Shown: positions 35,299-43,743 of the stretch, piece by piece
How the letters are laid out: each line of letters starts with the position of its first letter
How positions within the stretch are numbered: position 1 is the stretch's first letter
Source of the DNA: Rhizoctonia solani
Taxonomy: Eukaryota; Basidiomycota; Agaricomycetes; Cantharellales; Ceratobasidiaceae
DNA length: 64,000 nt
NCBI RefSeq assembly: GCF_016906535.1
Contig: NC_057377.1
Span: 620,001-684,000 of the forward strand
Reading direction: 5' to 3'
The notes under the pieces: model-generated
Databases searched by the model: none
The model's input: the letters and a program-made list of their open reading frames with translations, nothing else
Told to the model about the DNA's origin: nothing
Program-made: the position numbers and the translations under genes

Positions 35299-35311
35299 AG
35301 GTAATCAACCT
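35299..35311 (+). other. Primer-binding site of element G
   Basis: AGGTAATCAACCT, two bases after the LTR end. It does not begin TGG, so it does not match a tRNA 3' end, but it is complementary to the LTR transcript start. This fits Tf1-like self-priming. Confidence 0.7.
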
Positions 35312-35790
35312 TAAGTTGGTTGCAAACCGTGCCCACCAAGCACTCCCACTCAGATCCAACAAACAAGAAGGCCCCCTGTACTAGCACAAGGGAAATCAGG
35401 TGATCAGACTCGCCTTTTGCTGTTAATAATCAAACCAGCGTTGGTCCCACCTAGTACCAAATTGCTACAAGGCAGACGGGCTCTAATTGTCCGCGTACCA
35501 ACGGTCACTGCACCCTTTGTCAGCGGAACTAGTCAGCAGATCCACCTGCTTGCAGAAAACCCGTCCCACATCACGCCCGTACACGGCAGCTGATTGGTTG
35601 ATAGGGACTGTCCAACGCTAGGCGGTTGACGCAAGTTCTTAGCGCCAGTACAATAAAGCAACCCATAAGTCCTGATATAGGCACCACTCCCCCCACATCG
35701 CCCACCATTACTTCCCGCACCCCCTCTTGCGCTTCCTCCCGCGCCTCCCAGCGCACCGCTTCCCACCAAGGCCGCTCTTACCCCCATGAG
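35312..35790 (+). other. Leader of element G
   Basis: Untranslated leader between primer-binding site and gag. It holds the block shared with D, E, F, C and H: GGGACTGTCCAACGCTAG, TTAGCGCCAG, CATAAGTCCTGATATAGGCA (about 35606-35684). A frame is open upstream of the gag ATG from 35626, but the conserved start is later. Confidence 0.6.
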
Positions 35791-37140
35791 ATGGCAACCC
35801 GTTCCCGGAGCTCCGCTTGTCCCTTGTCCCCTCTCGATCAAGGAGAGCTGGGACCCACTCTTCCGGCAACCGCCGTTGAGTCATCAAGCCTTGAACCCAA
35901 GGTCTACGGGGAAATCTCCCTTGGACAAGCAATCTCCCTTATCCTGGGATTGCAAAATCAAATCCTCCAACTTGAGCGGGAACTCGAAGAAACAAAAGAA
36001 GCAACAAAGGAAGCCCGAGACTGGATGGGCGCAGTCAACCAAGCCCTCACTCGCATTGAGGCTAGGGGTGGAGCCCCCCACACACCAGAAGACCGGAAAC
36101 CTCCAGCAATCAAGGCCACGCCCAGGCCCCTACCCAAAACCAACACTTTTCCAGCGCCTAGTGCGCCCCTCGTTGCCTGGGCCGCCCCCTCCAAAGCTCC
36201 CCCCGCCTTCGCCTATCCAACTCCCGTCCGGGCCCCCCCGCGAGTCCATACTCCCCCTCCACCTTTGCCTATCCAACTCCGTTCCCCCCAACTCCCAGCG
36301 GCCCCTGTAGCTGCTTATTCAACCCCAGTCAAGGTAGACCACCCTGACGCCTACACTGGGAAAATTGGGAACGAAGCCCGCCAATGGCTTACGCAAATGT
36401 TGGCATGGGTACGTCTGAACCAACGGATGTTCCCAACCAATCAGGAGGTCCTGTCATTCCTCCTGATGAATATGAAGGACGTAGCAGGAGCCTGGGCTCA
36501 CCCCCATCTTGACCAACTAGGGTCCCACAGGGCCTTAATTCAATTGGTCGACGACTTCAGGACGGAGTTCTTGGCTGCATTTGGCAACCCGGATGCTACG
36601 CAAGCCGCTGAGCGGCAAATCACCCACCTTACTCAGACAGGCACCTGTGCTGAGTACATTACAAAGTTCAGGACCATTGCCATGGACCTGGACTGGAATG
36701 ACGCCGCCCTTTGTGGGCAATTTGCACGTGGCCTCCACTGGGAGGTCAGCCGTCTCATTGCCACTTGAGAACGGCGCCCCACCACCCTCCTTGAGCTACA
36801 GAACATAGCCATGGTCATTGATAACGCCCTCCGCAAGGAGCGTGCCAGCCACCCGCCTAAGGGTAATAAGCCTGGAACCTCTTCCACTAACCCCAATAGG
36901 GGGGTGAGTACCGGCCAACCGGCCACCAAACCAGGGCGCTTGTCCAGCAATCCTAACTTTGTCTCCGAGGAAGAGCAAAACCGCCGCAGGGCTGAAGGCC
37001 TCTGCATCAAATGCGGTAAGGCGGGCCATAAATTTGCGGAATGTTGCACTGGCTGGAAAGCCACACCCAAGGAGGAAGGTGTCAAGAAGGAAGCCGCCAA
37101 GATTGGCAAAGAGTCTGGACCCAAATTGGGAAAAGACTAA
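35791..37140 (+). CDS. gag: gag of element G, interrupted by one in-frame TGA
   Basis: The start at 35791 is MATRSRSSAC. Coiled coil (LERELEETKEATKEA), Pro-rich linker, Gag core to RLIAT, TGA at 36766-36768, then ERRPTTLLELQN ... CCHC knuckle CIKCGKAGHKFAEC and TAA 37138-37140, all in one frame. F has the same TGA. Either the source element already had it and was helped in trans, or the stop is read through. Without readthrough, capsid is made without the zinc knuckle or pol. Confidence 0.85.
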
Positions 37141-37168
37141 GGGTACCTGCTGCCGCGCGCAAGGACCC
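37128..37168 (+). promoter_or_regulatory. -1 frameshift site of element G
   Basis: GGGAAAA at 37128-37134, GAC TAA, then the GGGTACCT/AGGACCC hairpin with a 13-nt loop. Confidence 0.78.
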
Positions 37169-40100
37169 CAAGGACTCTGGGCTTATTGAAATCTGTAATA
37201 TATCTAATAGCATCAATAGAATTTCCCCACTCTTCACAATTTCAATTAAGCCAGAGAAACAAGCGGACCCACTAGAAGTCCTGATAGATTCAGGCGCTAC
37301 ATCATTGTTCCTTCACCCTCACACCGCGGAACTACTCCGCCTACCCCTAATAGACCTCCCTCAACCCCGTACCGTAACTATGCTCAATGGGTCAAGCCCC
37401 CAGGCTGGAAAGATTTGGAAGAAGGCCCACCTAACCTTCCTATTTGATGGTAAACAAATGACGGAAACCTTCCTGATTTGCAACACCGGATCACACGCCG
37501 CCATCCTAGGAATTAAATGGTTAGAAGCCCACAACCCTGAAATTGATTGGAACTCCCGTACTCTCTCCTTCCCACATACGCCACCAGAACATGCAACCAT
37601 TGCTGAGGAGGAGGAAGCTGATCAAAAACCCCTTGAAGGAGTCCCCTCCAAATATCACCAATACGCCAAGGTATTTGGAGAGGAGGAATTCAATAAGCTT
37701 CCTCCCCATAGGCATTACAATATTGGGATCAAGCTCACAGAGGAAGGACCCCTTAACTCCCCCCTTTACAGTATGACTGATGCCAAGTCCGCCACCCTCA
37801 AGGACTGGCTTAGGGATGAACTCAAAGCTGGGAAGATCCGTCCCAGCAAATCACCTATCAGCTCCCCGGTCATGTTTGTCCCAAAAAAGGATGGTTCCTG
37901 TTGTCTTGTAGTTGACTATTGTCGCCTCAATAACCGGACAAAAAAGAACGTCTATCCGTTGCCTTGCCCAGATGATCTCATGGCCCAGCTCCGCGGCGCC
38001 AAGATCTTTACTAAGCTAGATCTAAGGTGGGGATACAACAATGTCCAGGTAAAAGAAGGTGACAAATGGAAAACTGCCTTCCATACCAAATATGGTTTAT
38101 ACAAGTCCCTGGTCATGACCTTTGGCCTGACAAATGCACCTGCAGCTTTCCAACACTTCATGAACGAGTTGTTCAAGGATCTACTGGATGTATGCGTCAT
38201 CATCTACCTAGATGACATCTTAATTTACTCAAAAGATGACGCAACTCACACAAAACACGTCCATGAGGTTCTAAAGCGGTTGATGGATAACCAGCTCTTC
38301 TGTAAAGCGTCCAAATGCACGTTCCACGTCACCTCTGTGGAATACCTGGGGATCATTGTCTCAGACAAGGGTTTTAGTCTGGATAAGCTCAAGATCCAGG
38401 CAGTGCAAGAATGGCCAGTTCCCACAAAGGTCAAAGAAGTCCAATCGTTCCTGGGTTTTGCCAATTTTCTCCGCCGATTTGTTGCCAACTTCAGCCACAT
38501 GGCTAGACCATTGCACAATCTGGTAAGAAAGGATACGCCATGGAAGTGGGATACCAGGGAACAGGAAGCCTTCCAGGGCCTTAAGGCCGCTATCACCAAC
38601 GCCCCAGTACTTTGCCACGCGGATCCTACCAAGCCCTATTTCCTGGAAACGGATGCATCAGGTGCAGCTCTGGGATCAATACTCAGCCAACGGCAAGAAG
38701 ACGGAAGACTACACCCCTTGGGGTTCCTGTCGGAATTGTTCAAAGGTGCCAAACAGAACTATGACACCCACGACAAGGAACTCCTCGCAATCATCCGGTC
38801 ATTTGAGTATTGGCGTATATTTCTGGAAGGGACAAAACACCCAATCACGGTTTTCACGGATCATTGCAACCTGGAATACTGGAAGGAGTCCAGAACCTTC
38901 AATCGACGGCACGCACAATGGCATCTACTCCTTGCTGGTTATAACTTCCAGATTGTCTATCGCCCCAGAAAGCAATCAGGGAAACCAGATGCCCTCTCAC
39001 GCCAATCAGACCATGCTGATATCCCTCCTGCAGACCAAACCATGCTCCCAGACCCCGTATTTGCAAACATTGCCCTGGTCACGCCGGAAAAAGAGCTACA
39101 ACGCCAGATCAAAGCGTCCCTAGATCAAGATGAGTCCCTGGAGGAAATTCTCCAATTCTTACAGAACAAGTCCAAAGCACCCCCCTCCATCAAACACGCA
39201 TTCAAAGATTACAAGATGGAGGCTGGATTACTATTCTACCAAGGACAAATTGTGGTTCCTGACGTTGGAACATTAAGGACGGACCTACTCCACATCTTCC
39301 ACAACAGCCCCTTGGCAGGACATCCAGGAAGACAGCGTACCCTAGAATTGGTGTCAAGGAATTACTACTGGCCTGGTATCCGTGCGGACACGTATTGGCA
39401 TGTGGACTCTTGTGAAACATGTCAACGGATCAGAAAGCCTAAGTACGCCTCTATCCCACCTCAGCCACTCAAACTTCCTGTTAGACCCTGGCAACACGTA
39501 TCATACGACATGATAGTAGACCTGCCTAAGGACGGAAGCAACGACTCCATCTTAGTCATAGTGGACAGCTTCACAAAGTATGGGATTTTTGTCAAATGTT
39601 CCAAAAAGCTCAAAGCCCCTGAACTAGCGGAATTATTCCTGGAACACGTGTGGAAACGGCACGGCATGCCTGAAAAAACGGTCTCAGACAGGGGAAGGGT
39701 GTTCAACAACAAGTTTCTGAAGGCACTATACAAACGCCTAGGAATTGACCCCCATTTCTCCTCAGCGTACCACCCCCAGAGCAATGGACAAACAGAACGA
39801 GTCAACCCTTCCATCAAACACTTCCTAAGGGCCTACTTGGGGGTTAACCAACGGGACTGGACTAAGTGGCTGCCAATGGCGGAATTCGCTTACAACAACG
39901 CCGTGCACAGTAGTACTGGGAAAACTCCCTTCAAAGCCTTATACGGATGGGAACCCACCTTAACCCCATCCAACGTACCCACAGATGTCCCAGAAGCGGA
40001 TAAACTTGCCCAAACAATGGAAGCGCAATGGAAGGAAGTAGAATTGGCCCTCCGGCAAGCCAAGCAACGGATGACAGCCGGAGAAAGCGGAAGCCCGACA

Positions 40101-40571
40101 GAATTCAAAATTGGAGAAGAAGCTTGGCTTGACGCCAAGAATGTCAACCTCAAAACCTTAAGCCCCAAACTAACAGAACAACGTTTGGGCCCGTTCAAGG
40201 TTACCAAGAAAATCTCCAACCGCGCTTACCGGCTTGAACTACCCCCAACAATGCGCATTCACAACGTCTTCTACGTGGGGCTTCTATCTAAGGTCAAAAG
40301 GGACAGCAAACGCGCCTTCAAGAACCGCCCACCACCAGTCACCGTGGATGGGGAGGAAGAATACGAGGTGGAGGGGATCACCGATGCTGAAGAGAGGAAC
40401 GGGAAATGGTTCTTCCAAGTCAAATGGAAGGGCTACGGATCCGAAGAGAATACATGGGAACCTCGAGAAAACTTAAAAAACGCCGAAAAATTTTTAGAAA
40501 AATACGAAAAAGAGATGAAAAAGAAGGCCCTCGGCGCTGCCAAGGCCCTTAAAGGGGGGGCAGTGTCGTAG
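37134..40571 (+). CDS. pol: pol of element G, complete (protease-RT-RNase H-integrase-chromodomain)
   Basis: About 1145 codons in the -1 frame. Protease LIDSGATSL; RT with YLDD; RNase H with ETDAS, DKELLA and FTDH; integrase finger (HNSPLAGH, CETCQ); integrase core with YDMIVDLP, SDRG and the QTERVN Glu; chromodomain EYEVEGI ... VKWKGYGSEENTWEP and a basic tail. All recognisable catalytic residues are present. The stop TAG (40569-40571) lies in the first eight bases of the 3' LTR. Known role: copying the RNA into DNA and inserting it, with the chromodomain steering integration towards modified histones. Confidence 0.95.
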   Translation, partial: RLRVPAAARKDPKDSGLIEICNISNSINRISPLFTISIKPEKQADPLEVLIDSGATSLFLHPHTAELLRLPLIDLPQPRTVTMLNGSSPQAGKIWKKAHLTFLFDGKQMTETFLICNTGSHAAILGIKWLEAHNPEIDWNSRTLSFPHTPPEHATIAEEEEADQKPLEGVPSKYHQYAKVFGEEEFNKLPPHRHYNIGIKLTEEGPLNSPLYSMTDAKSATLKDWLRDELKAGKIRPSKSPISSPVMFVPKKDGSCCLVVDYCRLNNRTKKNVYPLPCPDDLMAQLRGAKIFTKLDLRWGYNNVQVKEGDKWKTAFHTKYGLYKSLVMTFGLTNAPAAFQHFMNELFKDLLDVCVIIYLDDILIYSKDDATHTKHVHEVLKRLMDNQLFCKASKCTFHVTSVEYLGIIVSDKGFSLDKLKIQAVQEWPVPTKVKEVQSFLGFANFLRRFVANFSHMARPLHNLVRKDTPWKWDTREQEAFQGLKAAITNAPVLCHADPTKPYFLETDASGAALGSILSQRQEDGRLHPLGFLSELFKGAKQNYDTHDKELLAIIRSFEYWRIFLEGTKHPITVFTDHCNLEYWKESRTFNRRHAQWHLLLAGYNFQIVYRPRKQSGKPDALSRQSDHADIPPADQTMLPDPVFANIALVTPEKELQRQIKASLDQDESLEEILQFLQNKSKAPPSIKHAFKDYKMEAGLLFYQGQIVVPDVGTLRTDLLHIFHNSPLAGHPGRQRTLELVSRNYYWPGIRADTYWHVDSCETCQRIRKPKYASIPPQPLKLPVRPWQHVSYDMIVDLPKDGSNDSILVIVDSFTKYGIFVKCSKKLKAPELAELFLEHVWKRHGMPEKTVSDRGRVFNNKFLKALYKRLGIDPHFSSAYHPQSNGQTERVNPSIKHFLRAYLGVNQRDWTKWLPMAEFAYNNAVHSSTGKTPFKALYGWEPTLTPSNVPTDVPEADKLAQTMEAQWKEVELALRQAKQRMTAGESGSPTEFKIGEEAWLDAKNVNLKTLSPKLTEQRLGPFKVTKKISNRAYRLELPPTMRIHNVFYVGLLSKVKRDSKRAFKNRPPPVTVDGEEEYEVEGITDAEERNGKWFFQVKWKGYGSEENTWEPRENLKNAEKFLEKYEKEMKKKALGAAKALKGGAVS

Positions 40572-41148
40572 ACACAACCGATACCAGGGAATTTATTCCC
40601 AATTTCTCGAATTTAAACAAAGGCAATTGGAGAACATTTTCAATCACGTGACATCGGCGCTTATATCATACGCTAAGCGCCGAGCCACGTCCCCATCCGC
40701 GCTTATCTCAGCACACGTAGCCACCTCCACCTGATGACATCATTATGACACGTCAGTGACACGTATGCATGAGTAAGGCCAACTGTGGAGCGGGGTTCTT
40801 ATTTGATACAGTATTGCATATAATGTATTTGTAAATAGCTTGTCTGTAGAATATATAAGGAGGCCAACCGACCATGGTAACACCCAGGTCGATTACCTCT
40901 TGTTGCATCCCACCACTGTACAAGGGCCTTAAGCCCAGTAACCTACTTAGTCACTCAGTACACACTGCCTTAAGCGGCCTCCTTGTTGTAGTTACATAGC
41001 TGGTCATTGCCCTTACGGCCTTGGTCACCGTAGTATAGCTGGTCGTTGTTGTAGGATAGCTTGCCACCGCCTTACGCGGTTCTTCACTTAGATACACCCG
41101 GCCGCAAGCGCCCCCCCCTCCTTGACGTCCTTACAGATGTCTAGGACA
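40564..41148 (+). repeat. 3' LTR of element G (585 bp)
   Basis: It follows the polypurine tract AAAGGGGGGG (40551-40560) plus CAG. It ends AGATGTCTAGGACA and is followed by GACTG. Confidence 0.97.
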
Positions 41149-41433
41149 GACTGTCCCTACAACAAATCAACAGACCTGGCGGTCTTGATATGGGCGGGTT
41201 TTCAGCAAGCGGGTATTTCAGCGGTCTAGGGCCGCTGACTACTGAGTTCCGGCGAAACTTGGGGTATGCGGGGGATTAGAGCCCGTCTGCCTTATAGCAA
41301 TTTGGTACTACCAGGGACCAACGTCTGTTTGATTATTGAAGACAAAAGGCGAGTCCAATCTGGTTTTTTCCCTTGTGCTAGTACAGGGGGTCCTCTCCTT
41401 GTCAATCAAGCCTACTAAAAGTTGATTTTACAA
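41149..41433 (-). other. Leader and primer-binding site of element H
   Basis: The 5' leader of H between its LTR and the G insertion. The primer-binding site GTAAAATCAACTT (plus 41419-41431 reads AAGTTGATTTTAC) is two bases from the LTR. The leader continues at 34630-34707 on the other side of G, where the block with GGACTG, TAGCGCCAG and CATAAGTCCTGATA is found. Confidence 0.75.
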
Positions 41434-41995
41434 TGTCGTGCACCACTGTAAGGTGGGCCCACGCTGGTGGAATGGGCACTTAAGGCCGTACTACTACAAG
41501 CAACACGTATGTAATCTAACTAATAAGGCTATACTACTTCAGCTTAAGGCGGACTACTACTGCTAACTAATGCAAGGGGGCCGTAGGCCTGGAGGTGTGG
41601 TGAGTTAAAAGGGGTGGTGAGCGTCTAAGTACTACTGGGGGCCGGCTACTTAGCTGGCTGACTAATCCTCCTCAATGAATATGAGACAAGGTAAAATTGA
41701 CTTGGGGTTTCCAAGCAGTTTTCCTGCTGTATATATAGATAAAGCACAGTATCTACATGGTCTGTGCGCGTGAGAGAAAGAAGTATGGAAAGCAAATGAG
41801 AAGCGTGCTGCGGGCTGCGCAGAAGCGTGGATTCCTCCTAAGCGCCCTTGGCACGGCATCTTGGCGCGGCATCTTGGCATAATAAGCGCCGAGATCACGT
41901 GATCGAAAAACATAAGATATTAAGTCCGTAAAAAATATTAAAAATAATAGAAAATTCAGGCGATTCCAATGGTATATGTAAGGAGGTTATAACAG
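41434..41995 (-). repeat. 5' LTR of element H (562 bp)
   Basis: On the minus strand it runs from TGTTATAACCTCC (41995) to GTGCACGACA (41434). GTACG follows at 41996-42000. The transcript-start segment here reads AAGTCAATTTTAC, the alternative decay product of AAGTCGATTTTAC. Confidence 0.95.
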
Positions 41996-42988
41996 TACGG
42001 GATATTTGTAAAATGCTCCAAGAAACTCAAGGCACCTGAGTTAGCGGAACTATTCCTGGAAAATGTGTGGAAACGCCATGGTATGCCAGAGAAGACCATA
42101 TCCAACCAAGGAAGGATTTTCAACAACAGGTTCTTATGGGCTCTATACAAACGCCTTGGCATTGACCCTCATTTTTCCTCTGCCTATCACCCCCAGAGCA
42201 ACGGACAAACGGAACGCGTCAACCCCTCCATTGAACATTTTCTCAGAGCTTACTCAGGGGTTAATCAAAGGGATTGGACCAGATGGCTCCCAATGGCAGA
42301 ATTTGCGTACAACAATGCCGTACATAGCAGCATGGGGAAAACCCCTTTCAAGGCCTTGTATGGATGGGAACCTACGTTAACCCAATCAAATGTACCAATG
42401 GATGTACCAGAAGCGGACGACCTGGCCCAAGTAATGGAGGCACAGTGGAAAGAAGTGGAGTCGGCGCTCTGGCAGTCTAAACAAAGGATGATAGCTGGAG
42501 AGCAAGGAAACCCAACAGAATTCAAGATTGGAGAAGAAGTTTGGCTGGACGCCAAGAATGTCAACCTCAAAACCCTGAGTCCCAAGCTAACGGAACAACG
42601 CCTGGGACCATTCAAGGTTGTCAAAAAGATCTCTGAACAAGCTTACCGCCTAGAACTCCCTCCAACAATGCGAATCCACAATGTCTTCTACGTAGGACTC
42701 CTGTCCAAGGTCAAAAGGGACAAAAAACGCGCCTTCAAGAATTGCCCCCCACCAATCACTGTGGACGGAGAAGAAGAGTACAAGGTGGAAGGGATAACCA
42801 ATGCCAAAGAAAGGAATGGGAAGTGGTTTTTCCGAGTCAAATGGAAAGGGTATGGATCTGAAGAAAACACATGGGAACCCCAAGAAAACTTAAAAAATGC
42901 GGAAAAAATTTTAGAAAAATACGAAAAAGATATGAAAAAGAAGGCCCTTGGCGCTGCCAAGGCCCTTAGAGGGGGGGCAGTGTTGTAG
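41996..42988 (+). pseudogene. pol: pol of element D, C-terminal part (integrase, chromodomain)
   Basis: It resumes D integrase with KYGIFVKC after the duplicated GTACG and runs to TAG at 42986-42988 in the LTR. The second integrase Asp reads SNQG instead of SDRG. The Glu (QTERVN) and the chromodomain (VKWKGYGSEENTWEP) are intact. Confidence 0.92.
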
Positions 42989-43556
42989 ACACAATTGATA
43001 CCAGGGGATTTATTCCCATTTTCTCGAATTTAAACAAAGACAAACGGACAACCTTTTCAAACACGTGACTTTGGCGCTTATAACATATGCTAAAGCGCCA
43101 AGCCACGTCCCCTTCCGCGCTTACCTCAGCACACATAGCCACCTCCACCTGATGACATCACTATGACACGTCAGTGACACGTATGCATGAGTAAGGACAA
43201 CTGCAGATTGGGGTTCTTATTTGATACAGTATTTGATATGGTACATTTGTAATTAGCTAGCCTGTAGAATATATAAGGAGGCCAATCAACCATGGTAACA
43301 CCCAGGTCAATTACCTCTTGTTGCATCTCCCAACTGTACGAGGGCCTTACTGCCCAGTAACTACTTAGATACACGCCCTAAGCGTTGGACTCACTGTACT
43401 CACATAGCTTGCCACCGCCTTATAGCGTGTGGGCATTGTAGTTACGTAGCTTGTTGTTGTAGGTAGTTCCCTTGCCGCCTTAAGCGGTTTTCCTTACTCA
43501 GTCTATACAGCCACAAGCGCCTGCTGCCTTGACGCCCCTTAAGGATGTCTAGGACA
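42981..43556 (+). repeat. 3' LTR of element D (576 bp)
   Basis: It follows GGGGGGGCAG and runs from TGTTGTAGACACAATTG to GGATGTCTAGGACA. The mate of 10739-11314, with equal length. GTCAC follows. Confidence 0.95.
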
Positions 43557-43743
43557 GTCACCACCTTAAGCAGCTTGTAGATTGTACTTAGGTAGTTCAC
43601 CATTGCCTGTATAGTTGTGGTCACTGTAGTATAGTTACTTATTGTCATAGGTAGCTCTCACACTGCCTTATGCAGTTTATTCTCACAAGTCCATATGGCC
43701 ACAAGCACCCACTGCCTTGACATCCTTACAGACATCTAGGACA
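43557..43743 (+). repeat. LTR Z, right fragment
   Basis: It continues the LTR broken at 10738, starting with the duplicated GTCAC and ending ACATCTAGGACA at 43743. It abuts copia gag at 43744, so Z was itself inserted in element K. CpG-poor, like C. Confidence 0.85.

Larger units (their letters stand above)
34713..41148 (+). mobile_element. Element G: complete Ty3/gypsy chromovirus (6436 bp)
   Basis: It has 584/585-bp LTRs, target duplication GACTG (34708-34712 and 41149-41153), primer-binding site, leader, gag, frameshift site, complete pol, polypurine tract and 3' LTR. The LTRs differ by nine substitutions, all at CpG, plus one homopolymer indel. It is inserted in the leader of H and is the youngest element in the nest by position. 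The only obvious defect is a TGA in gag that F also carries. Confidence 0.97.
26232..41995 (-). mobile_element. Element H: second-family chromovirus carrying G and two solo LTRs
   Basis: Its LTRs are at 41434-41995 (5') and 26232-26792 (3'), flanked by GTACG (26227-26231 and 41996-42000) within D pol. Minus-strand order is LTR, primer-binding site, leader, gag, pol, LTR. Insertions are G in the leader (GACTG duplicated), one solo LTR in the leader and one in pol. Removing them leaves 6266 bp. B and J belong to the same family. Confidence 0.95.
10739..43556 (+). mobile_element. Element D: Ty3/gypsy chromovirus split by two insertions
   Basis: It has 576-bp LTRs at both ends (10739-11314 and 42981-43556) and a 5-bp target duplication GTCAC (10734-10738 and 43557-43561). 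Pol is interrupted by E (13540-24146) and by H (26232-41995). Subtracting both insertions and their target duplications leaves 6438 bp, the size of intact G. Gag is open. Pol carries D-to-N changes in RNase H (FTNH) and integrase (YNMIVDLP, SNQG). It is the host of most of the nest. Confidence 0.95.

Noticed and set aside
35299..35311. Primer-binding site for a cellular tRNA in G-type elements
   Set aside because: It lacks a TGG start, and complementarity to the element's own LTR is better supported and recurs in a second family.
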